A stretch of DNA of 64,000 nt from positions 310,001-374,000 of the forward strand of contig VTFK01000086.1 of NCBI GenBank assembly GCA_009617715.1. The letters run 5' to 3'. Under the pieces are notes generated by a model. It ran no database searches. It was not told where the DNA came from and saw nothing but the letters and a program-made list of their open reading frames with translations. Shown here in pieces: positions 45,213 through 56,420 of this stretch. Within the stretch, counting starts at the first letter, position 1. Every line of letters begins with the position of its first letter. Position numbers and translations under genes: made by a program. The DNA comes from Plectrocnemia conspersa (lineage: Eukaryota > Arthropoda > Insecta > Trichoptera > Polycentropodidae).

Positions 45213-45472
45213 CTAGCTATTGGAATTAGTGATTTTTATAAAATTTTAATTTTAAATCCAGAATAGATTGACCTAAATTTTCCTTATCTCACGGATGAAT
45301 ATCGTGATAAATAATTAAAATAAAATCAAGCTAGATTGTGCATAGTGACATCTATTGATTTTAAGATGTATTAATAGTTTATTTTTAATAAAATAACAAC
45401 TGATTTATGTCTGGTGTTTCACTAATTGTAGGTGTTTGTGTTTACTCTATTGAAATTACCAATAAATAAATA
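45213..45472 (+). repeat. SINE copy 7 (tail type A), head missing
   Basis: GGAATTAGTGATTTTTAT, the core TCTCACGGATGAATATCGTG, then AAAATCAAGCTAGATTGTGC, GTGACATCTATTGATTTTAA and an AATAAATAAATAC end. It is the best-preserved core-plus-tail-A junction in the window. Confidence 0.62.
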
Positions 45473-45479
45473 CAGGATA

Positions 45480-47270
45480 TGTATAAATTTAAGTTAATAT
45501 CAAAAATAATATCTAGATAAGCTAATTCAATGTCTAGAATTAACATGAGACATTTTCCATATTTTATACTTTATTTGTTCCGCGTATATACCGAAATTTA
45601 AAGCATTTTTTTTGAAAACCAAACAATTTTTGCGTTACTTCAAATACAAAAATTATTTTACAGTTTGATGAATAAAAACTGTCAATCAGAGACCAGTGTT
45701 TGGTAACGTGATCTGCCATCAATTTATAGAGTTTAGTTGTTTTCATGACAGTTAAGACAGGCTAAGATAATATCACGTAAGCTTAAATTTTCTGAATCGA
45801 TTATCAATAATTAAAAGTAAATATATATTAAGATTCAAGTAATACTTTTAGTAAAATAAATATTATAACATACATATATATAATTTAAAATGAACTGTAT
45901 AAACATAATTCATATGACTAAAAACACAAATAATAGATTATACAATGCACGTAGTTTAAATGTCAAAAGATTAAGAAAACAGTGAACTGACATTCACTCG
46001 ATAGAAAGGTAACATCGTCTTTGTAACAGGTTGTTACTTTTACCTTTAAACGTTATTATGTTTTACTTTAATATATGTTAAATTAAAACATTATATAATA
46101 CCTTAACACAGTGGCTGGACGCCCTGGTTGTCCTCGATTGATATATCTGAAAATAAAAAAAATAAAATCAAAATAAGTATTAATCGTTCATCTTGCATTA
46201 TTCTTTTCAAGTATATTTAATACCTAACGGTTCAATATCTGATCGAATCTTATTACGCGTAATACTGGTTGCTCAAATCGTATATCTCTTTCGCACGCAT
46301 TCAAAGCCTGTTGATAAGTCGGAGTGAGACAACACAACCAAACACGTTTTCCATATACAGTTCGCTTTTGTATTTCTGCGTCTTTTTTTACGAGAACGAA
46401 CCTTATGCAACTTTGCCTTGCTTGTTTTATATCCGTATGTAAACAAAATTAAGCGCCGATTAAATTTATGCAAATGTTATATAGTTACGAATGTAAAAAA
46501 CGAGTTTGACAAATTTCCTAACGCCCCCAAAGGTGTTGATCGTAAAAGTTTTGCATATAAATCACCGACCCGAAGGTATGCCTCGGAGGTGTGACAGTTA
46601 AAAATAACCGTCGATTGTGCGAACATGGGCATATAAAAACGGACATCATCGGGGTGAAAAGTCTTTAATGTCGTAAATCAATAAACTTGTGCCTGTGATC
46701 GTAAAATAATGCGCAATGGCTATAGTGATATGATGGTGCGCTACGTAGCCATAAGGCTTGCTCGCTGGAAACGAAACGGAGATCAAGAGACGGTTCGACG
46801 ACCAGATAGGTGATACTATGACCTTTCTTTCTTTTACTGCAAGTCGCAAAGCTCGCTTATCACAATCGATCATGATGATGGGTTAGCGCAATATGGATGC
46901 TAATCAACCCATGGGTTGAATATGCTTTAATTAATAAATAAATAATAAATCTATGAGCGAGTAAATATCTTATTTTATATTGTAAAAAAGTAAATAGATA
47001 ACTTTAGTAATCGATACACTATACAATAATTTTTTTGACACAAAACTAGCTCGATTTAAAAAAGTTATACAATCAATTATTTTATTTCTATAATATATTT
47101 TAATACCTAAAATTATCCGGTTATTTTGTATCAAGTGACTAATTTTTACTCAGTTGAAAACGGACGCAACGAATCTTAATTATTTTTCATCTGCATTCAT
47201 ACTGTGTTATTTTTTCTTACGATCATACATTAGGGTGTCGATAAAATACTAAGAAATAAAACTGAAACAA
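45480..47270. other. Intergenic DNA with a lower-AT patch
   Basis: A patch at about 46.25-46.87 kb is less AT-rich and carries short minus-strand open frames without recognised homology. A 45-nt splice-flanked segment at 46102-46146 is described as a finding only. The remainder is AT-rich. Confidence 0.4.
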
Positions 47271-47279
47271 TGAGGCGTA

Positions 47280-47790
47280 GGACACGATAAATATTATTTT
47301 GAATTTTGTGATGATACTATTAGTCAAAGAACTATAAAGCGTTAGTTTGAGAAATTTCGTACTAGCGATGCACATGAGCTTAGTGAAAAAAATTGAGAAA
47401 CATTGTTGGGACTTATTCACAAATAAATGTACTGCAGTTCACAGCAAACTGCAAGTTTCACGACATTTAGATGGCATATGAAAAAATAGACACATGGGTA
47501 CCGCACGAACTGACCAAAAGACAAAAACAGCACATTACAAAGTCTGTTCTTGATTAGTTATTAAAAAGAAATGGATTTTCTATGATGCAATGGTTAGACT
47601 GAAAAGAAGCTTTAAAACATGTTACAAAATTGAAGCTATGGTAACAGTAACCAAGCGAGACTATTCCAGTGGAATCATATTGTTGGGAAACTTCTACCAT
47701 GTATAGAAAATTGACTATAAAATATCAAAAGACTTGAAGCGATATTTTTCGATGATAATACGAGACTTTGTACATCACTAATTGCTGCAG
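47280..47790 (+). pseudogene. Mariner transposase relic
   Basis: Broken frames on the plus strand read FCDDTISQRTIKR and FEKFRTSDAHELS (the RT...WFxRFRxGD-like segment), then DTWVPHELTKRQKQ, MMQWLD, ETIPVESYCWE and MYRKL. WVPHELT and the surrounding order are diagnostic of mariner transposases. Many stops and frameshifts show that it is dead. The expected terminal inverted repeats were not recognised. Confidence 0.7.
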
Positions 47791-47799
47791 CAAAATTAT

Positions 47800-50700
47800 A
47801 CGTTTTGGTATTAAAATTTTTGCTTCATTACAATTTTATACATCTAGATTAATTTATTAGAAATACTAAATGCAATAATCGTATTATTATTATAAAAATC
47901 TTTGACAACTTCATATTTTTTTTATTTATACAAAGGATTTATTCCTTAATAAATCACTGGCAAAAAAACATTTCTGTAAATATTTTATAGCATATTTTAA
48001 ATAATAAAATTGTAGCGTTTTCCATATCACTAATAAAATCAGCCATTTTAAATAAAAATATTTTTTTTTATTTCATATCTTATCTTATTTTTTTAAACTA
48101 TGTAATAATGCTATTTAATATTTTATTGTATTATTTATAAGCAAATAAATGTTAATAAATTTTTGATATTTCTTTATTGTTAAAATCATAAATATGAAAA
48201 AATATTAAAAGGCACAATTTTCTTTATTAATTAGATTATATAGAGACGTCAGCTTATTATTTAATATAAAGAATGAATAAAAGATAAAAAAAAAACATCT
48301 AAAAATCTAATAAGTTTTATTTAAAGAGAATCTGTCAAGAATTTTAATTAATATATTTTTTTCTTTTTATCAGCAATCAGATATTATAAACAATTGGATA
48401 CTATAAATTATATTTTTACTACTTTTTTTATTGTATTTAATTTGTTCATGTGAATTGTACAGAATCCATCAATAATCCTGTATGAATCATATATATATAA
48501 GTAAATTCCAAATCTATCAAGATTTTTGATACAAGAGGATTTAAAAAATATTGTAATATTTTACTTAACACATAACTTAAAAAAAATAAATCAGAGTAAA
48601 AAATTTGAATGTAAAACTTTATTTTATTTATGTAAAATTTATGATTTAAAAAATATTTTTGCTGAAATAATATTCAAACAAGTATAGTTTACATATACAT
48701 CTGATACGTAAATTAAATACATTAAAGTTAAAATACATGTATAATTAACCTATGATATATTTGCGTTAACACAGTCAGTTCAAGAGCAAGTAGACAGGTT
48801 ATCAGGATTTTATCTTAATAAATCTAAAGCTGGTCTAACAAAAACGGTATTGTGATAAAATCACGTAATTTTTATTGTTACCTAAATAAAACAGCTTTTA
48901 CTAAATTACAGAATACTAAATTTACGATACTTTTTAGATATTGTTCCTTTTGATAATCATTTGCTCGGGGCGTTATATTTTTAAGATTAAAACAATTTAT
49001 CAGGAGGACAGGTAAAACAAGCTATTGTTGCATTATTTGCATCAAAGTAACAAGACTGTTATTTTAAAGAAAGATGGGAGAGAGTTATATGTAATAACTA
49101 ATACTAATAATAATAGTCTTTTTAGTGCCATTAAAAATTTGAGTATAATATTCTTATTAAACAATATAAATTATGTATATAAATGATGAATAGAATTTCA
49201 ATTACAAAGAACGAAGGCTAAATTCATATTTGTTCCCAAACACATCTCGAATCAAAATTGTCTTTAAAATAAATCCTTTAAATTTTTAGTTAGATAAAGT
49301 GAGTGAAAAATAAATTAATAATATAATTAATAAATAAATTAGTAGTACAGAATAATATATTAGGTGAACAATACGTGGTATGTAAAAAAAACATGTAATG
49401 TGCTGTCAAAGATAAATGAGATTGTTTTATAACCATATTTACAAAAAAATATGGGTATATCTTTGATGGACCTTGTTTTCTTTAAAGATGATATAATTAA
49501 AAGAAGTAAATAAACAAATATATTGTAAAGTGCTCCATATACACTGGACAGCAAAGATTGAAGAGCTGCAAATAAAAATTATGCTAAAATAAATATATTT
49601 TTACTAATTTTACATTAATATGCTATCGATAATATAGCATAGCATGTTTTTTTAAAGATGAGCCCCTATGGTTGTTGGTAGGTCTGTTTGAGATTGGCGA
49701 TCTGATCCTAGTTACTGGTAGAAAGAAATAGTCAACTTGCTCCTATTTACCAATGCCAAACTACCTTCTCTTGACCATTGATAAACGATTGTGTGTGTCG
49801 TCATATCGGGGAAATAGATAAAATAGATTGAGTAAATTAAGTTTGCAACTTACTCTTTGTGAGAGCACCAAGAATAAAAACTATGAAATAAAAAGTTAAT
49901 GATTACCATAATGGATTGCCTGCAACATTACAATTGCAAAACATATAATTTTGTAGAAATATTCTAATATTTTACTCAGAATCATGGTAATAAATATTAA
50001 AGCATTATTAGGAATATTCAAAAACTAAAAATTAAATCAACAATATCTTATTTTTGTCGTAAAACATATATTGTACAACGCTACTATCATCACCATGTGT
50101 TGTATTTTTTCACTGATTTTTTGCGCTTAAGTATGATATGGTAATGCAATCGTGTCACGATTGTCATTGAATTTTTCCACCGACACATTTGCATAGCAGC
50201 CCCACGCCTTGACCGTCACGCGTGCGCCGCGTTGCATAAGAGTGTTGCCATTTTGGGCAACTGTGCAACGCGAAAAGATTGAGCAACCCTGGCCCCGCGT
50301 AACATATCGGCCGCAGGCTGTTGAACCTGGGCCGCATAAATGCTCACTTGTCAAACGGCCGGGTTTAATTATCCGGACACACCGCGTGTAACTCGCCGGC
50401 TGGTTAGGATGTAGCCAAACCGCAACATCAAAACCGATCTATCTAGTATATGTATGTGGATATGGTATGAGCTCGCTTCCGAACGGTGGGCGCCGCTTAA
50501 TGTGATCGTCTCTTGTCGATAGATAACATTTAACCATAATAAATGCTGCCCGGCCGCTAAGCTTCGTATTAATTATTGAAAATGAAGGCTGTAACATGCG
50601 CAACTTACAAGCTCAACGATGCTCATACGGCCAGTGCAATATCAATTATTTACTTGTGTATGTTGTTCTGTGTGTAAACGCTCGATATAGCCATTTTGAT

Positions 50701-51825
50701 ACAGAACAACTTATCAAAGGAAACTTACCATATCAAAATGAATGATTAGTTTCCGATACATTGCATTCGAATTAATTTTCTTTACGGAAAGTGGTCGATC
50801 TTCAATCGACTACATTTCAGCTAACTTGTAATAATTCCTATTTATTTATTTTATTCATTTTTGTAACGAAATTTGGGAAAATATGATGCACGTGCTCCTA
50901 AACACTTAAATTTAATTGTACATCAGTTGAACCTATAAATAAGAAATTGTTTAGTTATTATTTTTTTGACAAAGAATGAACAATTCCCATCGTAGTTTTT
51001 ACCGAAATGCACTTTTGCTAAAAGCTAGTTCTATGAAATTATATTCATGGTTTCAATTCTTTATGCTTTCCAAGTTTTCAGCACTAGTAGTAGAAAAATG
51101 ACTACCTGTGTTGCTTTAGTATACAAATTATTTCAAATTTTATTCGAGATAGTATAAACGAATATTTTATTCGAATATTCATATAGTTGAAAATTTAATA
51201 TATAATAATTAAAAACCCTACTTCCAAGCCTTCCACTTTTCTTGAAAATTGTCATTTTCATGACGTATGCTGGTATCTAGTCAACGCGTTAGTTTACAAT
51301 CGATTTAAATTCACAAATTATAATGAAAACTGACAATAGAGCATATTTAAAAAAATTATACAATAAATGAAAAGTATGAAAATTTTATTATTAATTAAGA
51401 CATGTACGAAGACGGGTTTTAAACGCCTAAGACAAAAAAATAGGCTTCTTAATAATATGAGACCTGTTATGAATAAAAATATTGAGAAAGGAAAACACAT
51501 CCATTCAAACCGGCCGCCCTTTCATAACTGGCTGTCCCACCGAAAGGGTCGAAAAATAAAATCTCCCGTGTAAAAAGCAATCGGTATAAATACAGGAACG
51601 CTCGCAATCAACAATCACTTTCTTTGACACTACTTAAGAAACTTTCTCTGACATTTTTACTTAAACATTCCCTTCAAGAGCTCACTAGGTTCATATGAAC
51701 TTCAGATCATCGAAGATCACAGAAGCCGCCATTACTCTATTCGGATTCTCTGGTCCAGCTCGACACCCAGAATTTAGATTTGAACCTGCTTCTTACGGAT
51801 GCACACATAAAAAACTTTACGTATA
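47800..51825. other. Gene desert
   Basis: Mostly AT-rich simple sequence. A clearly G/C-richer patch at about 50.12-50.56 kb (many CG-containing motifs such as CGCGTGCGCCGCG) has no coding segment I can support. Nothing else recognised. Confidence 0.45.
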
Positions 51826-51829
51826 ACTA

Positions 51830-52711
51830 GAGTACGCTCGGGATAAGGATTCCGGTTTGTTATTGTGTGCGTGAACTGTGTGGCTCAAAACAATTTCGCT
51901 CAGAATATTTATTTTTTTTATTTTAAAAGAAAATATATGTTTATTTAACATACATACATCTGAGCTAAGTTGGAAATTTCAACGGTCAAAAAAAAAATAT
52001 ATTATATAATCGAAGAAACCAGACATTGATGTCATTAATTAAATATTTGCAAAATTCAAAAATCTTTCACTAGTCAAAAAAAAATAATGAAGTCTTTAGC
52101 TATTCTTCAAAAAAGCAAAAAAAGATATAAAATGGGGAAAGAAATTATTCGCAGATTGTTTAATGGCTCGACGACTCTAATAAATCATTAGAATCCATTG
52201 AATAAAAAAAAAAATTATCATTGGCGCAACGATAAGAATAATAAATTTTTTTAAGCCTTACAGAGAATAGTGTAAAAAAAACCAACAACGTACGGATTAA
52301 TGGAAAAAATAATTAAAATATTTTAATCCACGGGTAAGAGAACGAATAACTTACAGTGTATATTTGAAGCCTTGATATCAATTAACCCAGATATGCCCAA
52401 GAAATTTTGTTCTCTTAAAATTTCATTTATAAATAAAAAACAGTGGCACGAGTTTAATGACCTACCCATGGGACAGTGGGCATATCTGAGTTAAACTAAT
52501 ATCAACACAAACTTATTTAAAATAAATCACTAGAGAAGATCGAACTTCTGTGCCACACTACACTTTAATGACGAATATCAGCGTTGACGAATCAGCGACT
52601 GTCCTTAAAAGATAAAGCGAGACAACGAAGTACACGCTACATCGCTTCTCCCTCTCATATACATGTACACACACACAATAACAAACCGGCATCCTTATCC
52701 CGAGCGTACTC
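51830..52711. repeat. 44-bp inverted repeat with 0.8-kb spacer
   Basis: The arms at 51830-51873 and 52668-52711 are reverse complements with only two mismatches. They include GCTCGGGATAAGGAT and CCGGTTTGTTATTGTGTG. The spacer of 794 bp contains a TTAA-flanked MITE. Homology seems to stop abruptly outside the arms. Confidence 0.75.
52386..52490. mobile_element. 105-bp TTAA-flanked MITE
   Basis: TTAA at 52382-52385 and 52491-52494 borders ends CCCAGATATGCCCA and TGGGCATATCTGAG (13 of 14 positions complementary). The element is very short and non-coding. It resembles a miniature piggyBac-type element with different ends from the one at 25.06 kb. Confidence 0.72.
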
Positions 52712-55700
52712 GAACATATTCAAACTGTACGAGTTATATTATTTAAGCTCAGTTTTGATGGATCAAATATCTAAGCAGCATGATAAGCACATTAACATCA
52801 AGTGAAAGATTGTGCTTTAGCAATTTAGTTAGATTCAGTTCAGTTCAAGACTTAAAGATTTTTTTGTGTTAATTGATTAAAATATATACTGTGATTTTAA
52901 TTGATTAAAATAAACTAGAATTATTTCATTATTCAAAATATTGATTTTATTGACTTTAAGATTTATTATAGGAAATACTGATTAATATTTAATTTGTTAA
53001 TAAATAATTAATTTATCGCAACCCTATTTTTTTAAATTTATCTCAACCTTAACATACAATATGTATTATATTATATAATAATATGCAACACTTCATCATT
53101 AGATTGACGCACGTCGCAGATACGATCTAATCGCACATCGCAATAAACGAAGACGAGTCTCTCGCCAGAGATTAAAATTAACAACTGATGAAAAGATTAA
53201 CTTTTATTGTGTCGTATATGGGCTTAGCCAGTATATTCTACAGCACAATAACACAGGCATAGGTATAACATACTACGTTTCGCAGACGTCCATTCTATAT
53301 GACCGCGGGGCGCAATCTTTCTTAACTGTTAAACAAAATTCATAGTACTCCATGGTCATGGGAACGGACGATAGCGGAAGTGAAAGACTCGTCGTTAACG
53401 CGACGACACAAGATGCGTTATGAAAATTGTCGTCATCGCTACTGGAAAATTGTTAGACAATTCTAAAGAAAATTTCCTCATTGTATCGTCCAATTGACTG
53501 AATCACCTGTTATATGGCTCGTGTGAAATGCGTATAAGCGAGGTTATTTTTCCATAGTCATCACTATTATCTGCTATTGTTATTGTGTGTTATAAAATAA
53601 ACGTGAATCTGGTGAAAAAGTCAAGGTTCGGTTTGGCAACGAGTCGAAATGGCACACTGGGTGATTCGCTTGTAATTAGCGTAATTGTGGCAGCTTAGTC
53701 AACGTCTGTGAATCGTGTAAGAAAAACTTAAATAAATTAACACCACAAACGCAATGATATTATACATAATTAATTATGATACAATACATCATGTTATGTT
53801 AGAATCATTTTGAAGCTTTCTAAAAGACTGCAATGTGCTTTCGTGTAATGTTTATGCTTTAACATTTTAATTAAAATTAATTAACAATATATCTATCATG
53901 AAAATATTATTGTTTATTGACTGACTTACTAATCTATTAATATATATTTTTAATAAAATAAGATTTAACCACCTAACCACTAATCCATTTATCCATCCAT
54001 CGACCGGCACAATTTCTCAGACGCAGCCTCGATACGGGGGCTTTAACCGCTTTATCACATTTTTTTGCCTCTCTCGGCAATCGAATCGCACAAATCCTCA
54101 TCAGGCTTATCACGAACAGCAATGGCAGCAATCTTAGCGCCACCAGGAATCAAAGTGGCAATTTGCGGAGGAACCTGCCGTGATTGATGAGCTCGTCGCA
54201 GAAACACGTATCGAGAGATGTATGTGGCCGCGAGCGCTCGTACAGTATAACGGTACGCGTTGCTTTTTTGACCCTGACCTTATATTGTTCAGTTGTTTGA
54301 CACAGTGTTTGCCACGTAACAGTAATCATGCACGACGATACGCCGATACTTCCCAGATTATTATTGAAAATATTATAATTGGATTGGATTGAAGCGGAGG
54401 CTCGACCCCTCGAAGTACCCTTGCAACTGCAACGCAATTAACTTGCGATGCAATTTTGATTGTTGCCTTTCGATACATGATTGTCTTTAATTGTGTAATG
54501 ATGGATTTTCGCACCTCTGTTCTACCTTTGTTGTCGTGGGTATTGAATCGAAAATTATTTTAATGAGAGAGACCGATCGTGTTATACAAACGAGACAATG
54601 AGTTAACAAGCCTGAGAAGAACTGTAAAAATATTATTCATATTGAATTTATTTTACTATGTTGATCTTCTGGTGTTTTAAGAAATACGAAATAGTTTAAC
54701 AGATCATTTCAAAACATAAAATTCAACTGAACCATATTCAATATGAAGCTACGCTAATTTTATTATACTGCGATCGCAATCGTACAATAAATTTAAAGTT
54801 CGTTTTTTACTCATTGTATTAAAAACAATTTTTACAATATAAAAGCGATACTATACATTTGCAATTAAAACATATTTTTTTATAATAATTAGATAATTGA
54901 GACTTTGTGGTAAAAAAAGCTTTTATTAAATTTAATCATAGCGCAAAAATATATTGATGCTATTCGTAAAAATGATTTGTGTACGGAAAATTTAATAAAA
55001 ATATGTACCTCTCAGTGTTGTAACTAGGCAGGTGCAATATATTGTATATACAGACACATGGTGTAAGCCAAAGAGTAAAATATTCTATTCAACTGTTTTT
55101 TTTTATATTTTTAAAATTAATATACATTTGCTGCTGTTCTTTATTTTATTATTTTCTATATAGAGGGTATTCATTTGTTTTCAATCCTCAAAAATACGAT
55201 GGTAAATATTTTTATGACACAATGACACAATGGACATAAAATAGCAATGAGATAAATTATGCAAAGTATATATATGATTAAAATTTATTAAATGTGTTTA
55301 ACTATAATAAAAAAATATATAATACATAGATTAAACAAATGTATTAATTAGTGCATCTTTTCAATAATTATTTCTCGGGAATTTCTCAAGAAAATGCAAA
55401 ATAATAATTATTATAAATGTTTTTTAGTTAAATTTAAAATTTATACAATTATTTTGTAATATATTTAAACCGCTGAAATTTATTTAAATTTATATAAAAA
55501 AATATATGCCAAATTTACAGCTACATTCAGAGCAGGTAGTGAGAAAAGGGACAAGAATTTATAATTAGCAATTACGATAAGTGTAAATACGATATGTAAA
55601 CATTTCGTTCAGACTTCTCAATTGCTAGTCAACAAAGAAATAATAATGCAATGATTTAAAAATAATTATATTAATAAGTCTTTGGCAAGGATCGCCGGCT

Positions 55701-56100
55701 AAATTAAACATGAGGCAATGTTTATCATGTAATTGCTATACAAATTATATGGTAAGATATCGTCATATTTTGACAAACACGAGAGAAAATATTATGTGAT
55801 GTATAGTTTACTTTTAATTAAACATGCATTTAATATTTTAGTCAAAATTATACTAAAATCTCATATAAGAATTTAAAATAAATTAACAATGTAACAATTA
55901 TGTATGCATATGATTTATTAAATGTTTTACCATTATTCGTGTTCGTTTTTAATTTAATTACCATGCAAAAAAATACCGCATGTTATTTTAAATAAAACTC
56001 TGATGATCTACCTAAAAAAATGATCCAAATAAGATGAGAAAAACTTAGAGAAACGACATAATAAATATGGAGATTGATGAAAATATGTATATGTAAAGAT
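52712..56100. other. Intergenic DNA with lower-AT patches
   Basis: Patches at about 53.08-53.72 and 54.0-54.6 kb are less AT-rich. A coding-looking minus-strand segment at 54055-54174 is described in the findings. No gene can be assembled; the remainder is AT-rich. Confidence 0.4.
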
Positions 56101-56120
56101 CCTCATATAACAGCAAAAAA

Positions 56121-56420
56121 ATGAAAATATACTACATTGAGAGTATAGAAGAGATTGTGAATTTAAAATCTCAGTTTAATGATTTAGTACAATATAATAA
56201 TGAAGCATTGAATATAAAATTTAGTGAATTTAAATCAGTATCTTTAGAAGAAATTCATAACATAATATATAAATAAAAAAAAAAAGGAACCAGTACTAAT
56301 TAATTATATGTAAATGTAATTAAAGAAACTTGAGAAACTTTAGAATTCATAGACAAAACTATATAATAAATATATTGATACGCAATATATAATTAAAAAT
56401 ACTAATTTATAACATTTCAA
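56121..56420 (+). pseudogene. LINE reverse-transcriptase upstream fragment
   Basis: A frame from the ATG at 56121 reads MKIYYIESIEEIVNLKSQF and FSEFKSVSLEEIHNIIYK. After an A-run and frameshift it continues YVNVIKET, ETLEFIDKT. The order EF-VS-EEI-I followed by NVIKETWE matches the region before the reverse transcriptase palm in CR1/Jockey-like LINEs. It is short and broken, so the clade is uncertain. Confidence 0.5.
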
